A stretch of 52,487 bases of DNA from Chitinophagaceae bacterium (GTDB taxonomy: Bacteria; Bacteroidota; Bacteroidia; Chitinophagales; Chitinophagaceae), in contig JACMKU010000169.1 of the NCBI GenBank assembly GCA_014379965.1, positions 1 to 52,487 on the forward strand, given 5' to 3'. Made by a program: the position numbers and the translations under genes. Below, one piece after another: positions 24,100 to 32,308 of this stretch (the first letter of the stretch is position 1; the number at the start of each line of letters is the position of its first letter). Below the pieces are notes generated by a model. That model was not told the DNA's origin, did no database searches, and saw nothing but the letters and a program-made list of their open reading frames with translations.

Positions 24100-24527
24100 T
24101 GAACCCCAAATTAAATTGCGTCCTCGTTATTGATGACGATGAACCCACAAATTTCTTTACCCAGATGATCCTGGAGGAATCCGGCTGTACTGAAAACATC
24201 AGAGTGCTGCAAAGTGGCCAGGAGGCGCTTGACTACTTGCCTAAGAGTGAATCAGAGAAGGGAAATACAGACTATCCGTGCCCGGATTTGATATTCCTCG
24301 ACATTAACATGCCCGCCATGGATGGTTGGGAGTTTCTCGAAGAATATCGCAAACTCAATGTCAGCCGAAAAATCATTGTAGTCATGCTCACGACTTCGCT
24401 TTTTCCTGAGGACAAACTTCGCGCCACCGCAATCCCGGAGATTTCGGGGTTCGAGAATAAACCATTGACGCCGGAGAAGATTACAGCAGTCATGGAAAAA
24501 TACTTTACAAATGTACCCCTTAAGTAA
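24099..24527 (+). CDS. Single-domain response regulator (Rcp1-like)
   Basis: A 142-aa receiver. The acidic pocket is VIDDDEPT (10-17), the phosphoacceptor is Asp68 in IFLDINMP, the switch is VMLTTS and the conserved Lys is Lys121 in ENKPL. There is no output domain. Its start overlaps the stop of the HAMP kinase by one base, so it is the direct partner of that kinase. It may also serve the propeller kinase that follows, which has no receiver of its own. Confidence 0.94.
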   Translation: MNPKLNCVLVIDDDEPTNFFTQMILEESGCTENIRVLQSGQEALDYLPKSESEKGNTDYPCPDLIFLDINMPAMDGWEFLEEYRKLNVSRKIIVVMLTTSLFPEDKLRATAIPEISGFENKPLTPEKITAVMEKYFTNVPLK

Positions 24528-24618
24528 GAACGCATTGGCCCAGACGTCGCACGAATGTAGCACCCTTTACTTGTCTGCGGACACTATAGTCCAAAGTCCT
24601 CGGAGGGCGACAGTGTAC

Positions 24619-27600
24619 ATGTACATATTCCTTTGCGTCTCTACACCTCTGCGTGAAACCCTTAAGAAATGTAGGTCTACATGGGGAATAGTGCGGATAT
24701 GGTGCCTCGTTGTGGCGCAACTCGTGTGTTCGTTTGCTTACTCACAGCGCAAGGATATTGGGTTCGATCATCTCGACATTAACTCAGGCCTGTCTCAAAA
24801 TCATATCATGTGTATCATGCAGGATAGCCGCGGCTTCATGTGGTTCGGCACACGGGATGGTCTGAATAAATATGATGGCTACAAGTTTACTATCTATAAG
24901 AACGACCCTAATGATTCCACCAGTATCAGTAACAACTACGTTACCGGGATTGTAGAAGATTCAAAGGGCGAAATGTGGGTGACGACTCGTGGCGGGGGTA
25001 TCAATCGATATGATAAGAAAAAGGACCGTTTTACTCAATTCAAATCGGATCCAGGTAATTCCAATAGTCTCAGCAGCGATCTGGCGACCGATCTTACTAT
25101 TGATGCTAACGACAATGTTTGGATATGCACAGAGGATGGTGGTCTCGACTATTATGAACCATCGAAAAAAAGGTTCACGAGGTTTGTCCACGATCGGGAA
25201 AAGGCCACTAGTATTAGTGACAATAATACAAGATGCGTATTTGAGGACAACAAGAAAAGACTATGGATTGGGAGCTTTGGAGGTGGTCTAAACCTCTTCG
25301 ATAGGAATACGAAAACATTTACCCGTTACAGGAACCGGGTTTCAGATCCAACTTCTCTAAGCAATGACAACGTCTCTACCATTTTCCAGGATAGTCGTAA
25401 TCTCCTGTGGATAGGGACTGTTGGAGGCGGGCTTAACCAATTTGACCCCGATAAGCAACTATTTAAACGTTTCCGTCACGACACTAAGAATGTAAATAGC
25501 ATTTGTAGCGATGTGATATTAGAAATTAACGAAGATAATGCGGGAAATATCTGGATCGGAACAGAAAATGGTGGTCTGAGTATTTATAACCCTGCCACCG
25601 GCCAGTTTTACAATTACCAACACGATAGGGTAGACAATAAGAGCCTTAGTCATAATTCTGTTTATTCGATTTACAGGGATACATACGGTTCAATGTGGGT
25701 TGGAACCTTTGCTGGCGGCATAAACGTATTCAATAAGGACGCGAACAGATTCGCCCATTTCAAGAATACATCGGATCCTAATAGTTTGAGTCATAACAAT
25801 GTCCTCAATATGACTGAGAGTGCTAATGGAAGCATCTGGATCGGCACAGACGGTGGTGGGGTATCACTATATGATCCGGTAAAAAAATCCTTCAAACGTT
25901 TCAAACATGAACCCGGTAACAAACAAAGCATATGCGGCAACTATGTACTAGGTGTTTTAGAGGACAGCAACGGCAATCTCTGGGTTGGTACCTGGGCAGA
26001 TGGACTTACACTATTCAATCCTAAGCTGAATACATACACACATTTCAAAAATGATCCCGCCAAGCCGTCGACGATCAGCAGTAATAACGCATGGGTGTTG
26101 GTTGAAGATCAGGACAAGAACATTTGGATCGGCGCTTACAACGGAGGATTGAACCTCTATAACCCGAAAACCAAGGACTTTACGAGGTTTGATGATGGAA
26201 CTTCGAACATCAGTTCAAAGAAAATTCATTCCATCACAGCAGGCAGGAACGGTAAACTCTGGATCAGCACGGATGGCGCGGGTCTCCAGGTTTTTGACAC
26301 GAAAACCAGAACTTTTACCCGTTACATGCACCAAGATGGGAGCAATAGCCTAAGTGATAACCGTATCAACAATGTCTATGAAGATAAGACGGGTAACTTG
26401 TGGATCAACACAATGGCAGGGCTTAATCACCTTGATATACGCAAAAACTTCTTCACCCTCTATAATACGAGCAACGGCCTACCAAATAACATCATTCTAG
26501 GGTTACTTGAAGACAAGAATGGCGACCTTTGGATCACAACCAACAGGGGTCTTTCCAGAATGAATCCCCGCACCAGGCAGTTCAAGAACTATGGAGTGCA
26601 GGATGGGCTACAATCCTATGAATTCAAAATGCGGGCCTTTTGTAAAAGTCGTGCAGGGGCGATGTACATCGGTGGGATCAACGGCTTCAATGAATTCTAT
26701 CCAGATAGCATCCGGGAAAACGCCTTCAACTTTCCACTGGTCCTTACCGATTTTCAAATTTTTAATAAGAAAGTGCCCATCGCCAAAAATGACGCCGATG
26801 AGTCCATCCTGAAACAGGATATTTCCGAGACAAGGGAGATTACCCTCCCGTACAACAAGTCAGTCATCTCCATTGAATTCGCGTCATTAAATTTCTCTGC
26901 TTCTGAAAACAAGCAGTACGCATATACGCTGCAGGGGTTTGACAAGAGCTGGCACAATGTCGGTACCAACAGAACGGCAACGTATACTAACCTGGATCCT
27001 GGTAAGTACACTTTCAAGATTAAGGCATTAAACAACGAAGGTGGATGGTCGTCCAACGTGAGAAACCTTATTATCATTATCGAACCTCCATTTTGGCTAA
27101 CGTGGTGGTTCCGCATTTCCGTCGTGTTAGTATTGGCGGGGTTAGCGTATGCCATAGTTCGCAGCCGAATCAATCGAATTACCAGGCAGAAAAAAATACT
27201 CGAGCTGACTGTAAAGACACAGACTGCCCAGCTCGTGCAATTGAATGAGGTAGAACACACCGCCCGACTCGAAGCAGAAGAAGCAAGGGCGGAAGCGGAT
27301 TTTGCCAATCTTGAACTTGAAAGAAAGAATAATGAAATGGAGCAATTCGTGTACATCGCCTCACACGATTTGCGGGAACCTCTGCGAACCACTGCAAACT
27401 TCGTTGAACTGTTTCAAAGGCAATACCACTCGAAAATTGACGCCAAGGGCGAGGCTTACCTGTCCTACATCATTCAATCGACCGAGCGCATGAAGCGACT
27501 AATCGACGACCTGCTCAATTACTCCCGGACCGGCATTAACCTGGAAGTCCAGGCCGTGGACTGCAACGATGTTCTTAAAGAGGTGCTAGCAGATCTGGGT

Positions 27601-28005
27601 GTGGCGCTTAGCGAGGCAGGTGCCGAGATCACTGCGGAGAATTTGCCAGAAATTATGGGGCATCGCACCAGCATCAAACAGTTATTCCAAAACCTAATCA
27701 CCAATGGTATAAAGTTCAGAAAAAGTGGCACCATCCCACGGATAACCATTCAAACGAAAACTTTTGGAAATAACGCACAATTTTCCTTCACCGATAATGG
27801 GATTGGAATCGACAAAAACAATCTCGAGAAAATCTTCGTGATTTTCCAGAGACTGCACACTCGAAAAGAATACGAGGGTTCAGGTATAGGATTGGCGCAC
27901 TGCAAAAAGATTGTAGATCACCACAAAGGCCGGATCTGGGCCGAATCAACACCTGGCACCGGGAGTAGCTTTTGCTTTACGATTCCCAATGTCAAAGAGT
28001 CTTGA
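24619..28005 (+). CDS. Reg_prop/Y_Y_Y two-component sensor histidine kinase
   Basis: A very large sensor; the frame opens at 24511, giving 1164 aa, and residue numbers use that frame. The start is uncertain: ATG 24619 or GTG 24691 would place the hydrophobic segment IWCLVVAQLVCSFAYS as a signal peptide, and 24511 overlaps the receiver. Fourteen or so reg_prop repeats (patterns such as GNIWIGT, GGLNLYN) form two periplasmic beta-propellers to about residue 740. A Y_Y_Y domain and a TM helix (about 867-887) follow. HisKA has ASHDLREPLR (His952), and HATPase ends at the C-terminus. Unlike classical hybrid systems of Bacteroides, it has no receiver or AraC domain. Confidence 0.92.
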   Translation: MYIFLCVSTPLRETLKKCRSTWGIVRIWCLVVAQLVCSFAYSQRKDIGFDHLDINSGLSQNHIMCIMQDSRGFMWFGTRDGLNKYDGYKFTIYKNDPNDSTSISNNYVTGIVEDSKGEMWVTTRGGGINRYDKKKDRFTQFKSDPGNSNSLSSDLATDLTIDANDNVWICTEDGGLDYYEPSKKRFTRFVHDREKATSISDNNTRCVFEDNKKRLWIGSFGGGLNLFDRNTKTFTRYRNRVSDPTSLSNDNVSTIFQDSRNLLWIGTVGGGLNQFDPDKQLFKRFRHDTKNVNSICSDVILEINEDNAGNIWIGTENGGLSIYNPATGQFYNYQHDRVDNKSLSHNSVYSIYRDTYGSMWVGTFAGGINVFNKDANRFAHFKNTSDPNSLSHNNVLNMTESANGSIWIGTDGGGVSLYDPVKKSFKRFKHEPGNKQSICGNYVLGVLEDSNGNLWVGTWADGLTLFNPKLNTYTHFKNDPAKPSTISSNNAWVLVEDQDKNIWIGAYNGGLNLYNPKTKDFTRFDDGTSNISSKKIHSITAGRNGKLWISTDGAGLQVFDTKTRTFTRYMHQDGSNSLSDNRINNVYEDKTGNLWINTMAGLNHLDIRKNFFTLYNTSNGLPNNIILGLLEDKNGDLWITTNRGLSRMNPRTRQFKNYGVQDGLQSYEFKMRAFCKSRAGAMYIGGINGFNEFYPDSIRENAFNFPLVLTDFQIFNKKVPIAKNDADESILKQDISETREITLPYNKSVISIEFASLNFSASENKQYAYTLQGFDKSWHNVGTNRTATYTNLDPGKYTFKIKALNNEGGWSSNVRNLIIIIEPPFWLTWWFRISVVLVLAGLAYAIVRSRINRITRQKKILELTVKTQTAQLVQLNEVEHTARLEAEEARAEADFANLELERKNNEMEQFVYIASHDLREPLRTTANFVELFQRQYHSKIDAKGEAYLSYIIQSTERMKRLIDDLLNYSRTGINLEVQAVDCNDVLKEVLADLGVALSEAGAEITAENLPEIMGHRTSIKQLFQNLITNGIKFRKSGTIPRITIQTKTFGNNAQFSFTDNGIGIDKNNLEKIFVIFQRLHTRKEYEGSGIGLAHCKKIVDHHKGRIWAESTPGTGSSFCFTIPNVKES

Positions 28006-28062
28006 TCATTTTACTCGTGCAAAGTATAAAGGAATTGTGTTTCGGACTTTCTGTTATCACAA

Positions 28063-28217
28063 CATAAGGCAGAAGCAATCTCGGAAAAACACAGCCTTAC
28101 CCTGCAACATACAGGAAACAGAAAGAACTTTTGATAATGAAGATGAATCCGGGATGCTGTGATCTTCAGGACGAGATCAAAATTCTTTAGATGAGTTTAG
28201 ATTGCTTCGGCCTTTTT
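28063..28217. mobile_element. MITE-like element, copy 1 (degenerate terminal repeats)
   Basis: This 155-bp segment is bounded by imperfect 19-bp inverted repeats (28063-28081 and 28199-28217, 3 mismatches). Its interior is clearly similar to the element at 28632-28791, including GAAGATGAA, GACGAGATCAA and TTTAGATGAGTTTAGATTGC. Like copy 2 it is followed by a TTTGGTACACG and TCATTCGGGCCTCGCA segment. It encodes no protein. No transposase is present in the window, so mobility is inferred only from the structure. Confidence 0.55.
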
Positions 28218-28248
28218 CATTTTTCCCTTTGGTACACGAGTCATTCGG

Positions 28249-29400
28249 GCCTCGCAATGAACGAGGTCGCGCGGGTTGTTCTTACTTCTTCCCTGACGAT
28301 GTCTAGCCCGGAAACATATAGGAAGTTGAGAAATTTCCCGGGGCGGACTCACCCCCCTGCGACGTCGTTCATTGCAAGGCTCGAATGACTCTGAAGAAAA
28401 TGATACACCCCTGCGACCTCGCTCATTGCGAGGCTCTAATGACTCTAAAAAAAATGATACACCCCTGCGACCTCGTTTGTTGCGAGGCTCTAATGACTCT
28501 GAAGAAAATGATACACCCGCTGCGACCTCGTTTGTTGCGAGGCCCTAATGACTCTGAAGAAAATGATACACCCCCCCTGCGACCTCGTTCATTGCGAGGC
28601 CCGAAAGACTCGTGTTTCTAATTGACTAGTGAAAAAGGCCGAAGCAATCTAAGAAAAACACTTCCAAACCCCGCGAAATAACTCTCGCAACAGGAAAAGA
28701 GTTTCTGATCATGAAGATGAACCCAGCGTGGAAGGATCTTCATGACGAGATCAAGTTTCTTTAGATGAGTTTAGATTGCTTCGGCCTTTTTCACTATTCC
28801 TTTTGGTACACGCGTCATTCGGGCCTCGCAACGAACGAGGTCGCAGGGGGTGTCACGAGTTGGGAAGTCAGATTTCAGTAGCATTTAGAAACACGCGTCA
28901 TTCGGGCCTCGCAACGAACGAGGTCGCAAGGGGTGTCACGAGTCGGGAAGTCAGATTTCAGTAGCATTTAGAAACACGCGTCATTCGGGCTTCGCAATGA
29001 ACGAGGTCGCAGGGGGTGTCACGAGTCGGGAAGTCAGATTTCAGTAGCATTTAGAAACATGCGTCATTCGGGCCTCGCAACGAACGAGGTCGCAAGGGGT
29101 GTCACGAGTTGGGAGGTCAGATTTCAGTAGCATTTAGAAACACGCGTCATTCGGGCCTCGCAACAAACGAGGTCGCAGGGGGGTCAATTAGAAACACGTA
29201 TCATTAGGGCCTCGCAACAAACGAAGTCGCTGGGGGGTATCATTTTCTTCAGACTCATTAGAGCCTCGCAACAAACGACGTCGCGGGGGTCATTTAGAAA
29301 CACGTGTCATTCGGGCCTCGCAACAAACGAGGTTGCGGGGGGTCAATTAGAAACACGCGTCATTCGGGCCTCGCAACGAACGAGGTCGCTGGCAGGGTTC
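28249..29400. repeat. Divergent array of 15 core repeats
   Basis: The core reads GCCTCGCAACGAACGAGGTC and can form a CCTCG/CGAGG stem. Five cores are in reverse orientation, in units of 54-57 bp starting at about 28357, 28411, 28465, 28520 and 28577. Ten are forward: one at 28249, then 28823, 28906, 28989, 29072 and 29155 at an exact 83-bp period, then 29209, 29263, 29315 and 29368 at about 54 bp. The 83-bp form is the short unit plus an insert with TGTCACGAGT and AGTCAGATTTCAGTAGCA. The array diverges from the element at 28632-28791. Open frames inside it are products of the repeats. Confidence 0.85.
28632..28791. mobile_element. MITE-like element, copy 2, with perfect 19-bp terminal inverted repeats
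   Basis: A 160-bp segment whose ends at 28632-28650 and 28773-28791 are exact reverse complements (AAAAAGGCCGAAGCAATCT and its complement). It has no coding capacity. It lies at the symmetry point of the core-repeat array: five reverse cores to its left and nine forward cores to its right. The GAAGCAATCT end and the TCATTCGGGCCTCGCA neighbour resemble dispersed repeats I associate with Bacteroidota genomes, which is from memory and unverified. Confidence 0.65.
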
Positions 29401-29448
29401 TCTACTGACTGATGGCAGAACGAAGTTCTCTATAAAAGGAAAGGAAAA

Positions 29449-29577
29449 ATGAGTAGAATAAAATTGATAAACCCAGGTAATAAAAAGTGCGCCACCGCTT
29501 TGTTAACCATAACATTCCTGTATATCGTTGGTCAGTCTGCGATTGTCAGATTAGATCTAACTTATCTAGCGCGTTAA
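29449..29577 (+). CDS. Possible small membrane or signal-like peptide
   Basis: A 42-codon frame starting at ATG 29449, preceded by a purine-rich AAAGGAAAGGAAAA that would be an unusually strong ribosome site for this organism. The peptide is basic at the N-terminus (MSRIKLINPGNKK), then hydrophobic (ALLTITFLYIVGQSAIV). It ends exactly one base before the stop of the convergent hybrid kinase. It may be a real small membrane peptide, the 5' relic of an exported-protein gene truncated next to the repeat array, or chance. I could not recognise a family. Confidence 0.3.
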   Translation: MSRIKLINPGNKKCATALLTITFLYIVGQSAIVRLDLTYLAR

Positions 29578-31386
29578 CTAGGCCCTTTTGGCCTTAATAT
29601 CCACCGCCCATTTTTCTAACTGCGCCATTAGCTCTTTTAACTCGACGGGTTTGCTTAAGTAATCGTCCATACCTGCCTGCATGCATGCATCCCTATCGCC
29701 CTGCATAACGTTTGCGGTCAAGGCGATGATGACTGGTTGTACTTCGAGGCAAGTTCTGATCATGCGCGTCGCCTCAAGTCCATCCATTTCTGGCATCTGT
29801 ACATCCATAAGGATTATGTCAAAGGGCTCATTGCTTACGATTTCCAAAGCCTCTTTTCCGTTGTTTGCCACTGTGGCCTCGTATCCTAACTTGCTGAGGA
29901 TCTTCGAAATAATTTTTTGATTAATCAGGTTATCTTCTGCGACAAGTATCTTTAACGGAAAAGTCGCGCCAAAATGCTCTGAAAGCGGCTTGATTGATAT
30001 TGGTTGTGATTTAGTTCTGAACACGTTTACCAGGTTCTCCTCTAAAGCATATTGTCTGATTGGCTTCATCAAGACACCAGCGAACAGATCAATATTATTT
30101 TCCTTGCATTCTTTACCAGTTGGACGCATTAGCAAGACCGGCGTGTCATCATGACCATTTTTTATTGCGCCCGCAAGTTCACTTCCATCCATGCCTATTA
30201 GTGTCAGGTCAGTGAGTACCAGGTCGAACTTCTGCTTTTCGTCTTTTAGTATATGAAGGGCCTGCTCACCTGAGGACGCCTGCAATGGGTTCATCTTCCA
30301 CTGCATGAACTGCTTCATCAACATAGTACGGTGGGTCGAATTATCATCTACTATTAAGACAGTCTTTCCTTCAAGAACATTCAGGTGCAGTTGGCGTTCC
30401 TGGTTTCGGGTCAGCTTAAGACTGGGCGTCAAGGGAAGACTGAAAGTAAAAATGCTTCCACGCCCCTCCTGGCTTTTTGCCTCGATGGTCCCTCCCATCA
30501 CTGACACAAGCTTACGGCAGACTACCAGGCCTAAACCTTGCACATCCGATCCTTCCGCGCGGAAGTCCTTTCCAGGAATACCAGTGAATATCTTTTTAAG
30601 GCGCTCACCCGAAATACCGATTCCAGTATCTCGTACCTCAAACACGAGCACGGGAGGATAACCTGTCTCAGCATCGGGTTTCAGAATCACGCTGACATGA
30701 ATCTCCCCCTTAACTGTAAACTTGACTGCGTTGTCAAGAAGATTAATCAAAAGCTTGCGAAGGCGATTCGGATCGCCGATGATCTGCTTCGGCACATCTT
30801 TGTCAACTTCGCAAATCAACTCTATATCCAACCTACTCGTCTTATCTGCGAACAATCCAATTGTTTCCTCAACCGCATCACGTAAGTCGAAATCTGTATA
30901 CTCGAGTTGGTTCCCTTCCTGCTGAAGCTTGGAAAAGAAGAGTATGTCGTTTGCAAGCAGTTCATTAATGGTGGTTAGTAGACTCTCTCCACAACTCCTG
31001 ATTGTATTATTATACTCCTGTTGCTCTTTTGTAAGCGTGGTATCCGCTAACAATAGCGACATACCGAGCACGCCGTTCATCGGAGTTCTGATCTCGTGGC
31101 TTAAGACAGATAACAAGGCCTGTTTTATCTGCCTCGCTTCCTCAACCTCTTTATTGGTCTTCTGTTCTTTTATGACAGATTTCTCTAGTCGAAGATGCAA
31201 GTCCTCGAGCTCGTTCTCTAACATCTCTTTATTAGTTTCGGCCGTGGCAAATCGCTCGGCAATAAACCTATAAATGACAAAAGTCATTACTAAGGCAAGT
31301 CCAATCAGGAACCACCAGATGGAAAAATAAAGAAGGCTGAAGGCAACTACGGGCACTAAAAACAGGAGAATATAAAATCTTTTCAT
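29578..31386 (-). CDS. Hybrid histidine kinase with two receivers
   Basis: A 602-aa protein. Two closely spaced TM helices near residues 4-22 and 24-42 leave almost no periplasmic domain. A coiled coil precedes HisKA with SVLSHEIRTPMNG (His97). HATPase_c has INLLDNAVKFT, RDTGIGIS and QGLGLVVCRK. Receiver 1 (about 342-445) has Asp393 in LTDLTLIG and Lys441. Receiver 2 (about 479-595) has Asp528 in LMDVQMPEMDG and the typical LTANVM segment. There is no Hpt domain, so phosphotransfer to an outside Hpt or a final receiver is expected. It is the last gene of a minus-strand pair with the membrane protein upstream. Confidence 0.94.
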   Translation of the reverse strand: MKRFYILLFLVPVVAFSLLYFSIWWFLIGLALVMTFVIYRFIAERFATAETNKEMLENELEDLHLRLEKSVIKEQKTNKEVEEARQIKQALLSVLSHEIRTPMNGVLGMSLLLADTTLTKEQQEYNNTIRSCGESLLTTINELLANDILFFSKLQQEGNQLEYTDFDLRDAVEETIGLFADKTSRLDIELICEVDKDVPKQIIGDPNRLRKLLINLLDNAVKFTVKGEIHVSVILKPDAETGYPPVLVFEVRDTGIGISGERLKKIFTGIPGKDFRAEGSDVQGLGLVVCRKLVSVMGGTIEAKSQEGRGSIFTFSLPLTPSLKLTRNQERQLHLNVLEGKTVLIVDDNSTHRTMLMKQFMQWKMNPLQASSGEQALHILKDEKQKFDLVLTDLTLIGMDGSELAGAIKNGHDDTPVLLMRPTGKECKENNIDLFAGVLMKPIRQYALEENLVNVFRTKSQPISIKPLSEHFGATFPLKILVAEDNLINQKIISKILSKLGYEATVANNGKEALEIVSNEPFDIILMDVQMPEMDGLEATRMIRTCLEVQPVIIALTANVMQGDRDACMQAGMDDYLSKPVELKELMAQLEKWAVDIKAKRA

Positions 31387-31413
31387 GGTCTTTCGTTTAT
31401 GATCGATTCACTT

Positions 31414-31980
31414 TTAGGATGAAGTCTTTTTCTCGATCTCTATTATTTCAATCTTTGCTAACTCCAGCCGGCTCAAGATAGAGATGTCTTTCAGGAAAGG
31501 GTTCCAATAGAAGATCAGACGCTCTATCGGCTTCCAAAGTATTACCCAACAAAGAACATCCAGGCTATTAGTAAGTCCCGAACTGAGACGATGATCCTCA
31601 TTTTCGGGCAGGAGCATCGGAAGGAACCCCTGGCAGACTAAAACGACTGCAAGACTTGTAAAAAGGAGCAGGTACGTTTTTCGTTTGAATCTTTCGAAAC
31701 TTGCACTGGCAACTGCGCGAGATTCCATAAAGTGCTGACGAATGGCATAGGATAGCGGTTCCGCATATTGCTTGTCCGCTTCGGTGCTGTAACTAACCTT
31801 GTAATTGAATTCGGAATTCCTCTTAGCTGACTTAATGCTGGTCATGATATACATTTCAAACTCATGACTGAGTTGACGTTTGTATAAAGGGGCAGGATCC
31901 TGGGGATTGAAGTACCCTCGAAAGATATCCTGCTCGAGAGATAAGAAGATATTAATCTTCTTTGGAGGTGGCTTGTTCAT
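31414..31980 (-). CDS. Membrane protein of unknown function
   Basis: A 188-aa protein with a soluble N-terminal part (about 1-100) containing a Tyr/Arg/Glu-rich region. Two hydrophobic segments follow: YLLLFTSLAVVLVCQGFLPM, and LDVLCWVILW leading into an amphipathic helix LSRLELAKIEIIEIEKK. It lies 27 bp upstream of the hybrid kinase and is presumably co-transcribed with it, so it may be an accessory sensor. I do not recognise the family. Confidence 0.75.
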   Translation of the reverse strand: MNKPPPKKINIFLSLEQDIFRGYFNPQDPAPLYKRQLSHEFEMYIMTSIKSAKRNSEFNYKVSYSTEADKQYAEPLSYAIRQHFMESRAVASASFERFKRKTYLLLFTSLAVVLVCQGFLPMLLPENEDHRLSSGLTNSLDVLCWVILWKPIERLIFYWNPFLKDISILSRLELAKIEIIEIEKKTSS

Positions 31981-32308
31981 ATTCTTTGGATAATCAATTC
32001 AAATATTGCCGCAGGCATTATTATGAATTAACCGGTGTAAACAAGACATAAAAAATCGCTTTCGGAAACATTATCACCCTTCTTTTTGAAACTAATTGCT
32101 ATTTCTTGTTAACCCTATTAGATATTCCGAAGGACAATAGGTGATAACGCTTAATTTACAAACTTGTTGACTAAAGGCTTCAGAATGTGGAATTAATGGA
32201 ATAAACTTTACCTCGAGTCGGCAGAAAGAACAAAACGTGCAATTTCCTCTTAATGCCACTCAGCCGATTTACCACCCAAAATGGTGGATTGATCCTTAAT
32301 CCCGAATC
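31981..32308. other. Divergent intergenic region
   Basis: 328 bp between the divergently transcribed membrane protein/hybrid kinase unit and the kinase chain starting at 32309. AT-rich, with no gene that I can support and no exact TAnnTTTG box. Near matches such as AATATTTG on the minus strand at about 31998-32005 lack a proper upstream box. It presumably holds both promoters. Confidence 0.4.

Noticed and set aside
26754..27392. Long minus-strand open frame opposite the propeller kinase
   Set aside because: It is antisense to the Y_Y_Y and HisKA coding region, and its sequence has no family features.
28191..28964. Open frames inside the repeat array (28191-28388, 28385-28621, 28776-28964)
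   Set aside because: Their peptides merely repeat the DNA unit (for example MTLKKMIHP several times), so they are by-products of the repeats.
28249..29400. Array considered as a CRISPR
   Set aside because: The spacing segments are themselves repeats, orientation flips at the centre, units are 54-83 bp, and no cas gene is near.
28249..29400. Array considered as integron attC sites
   Set aside because: There are no cassette genes between cores, no integrase, and the core lacks the attC R and L box pattern.
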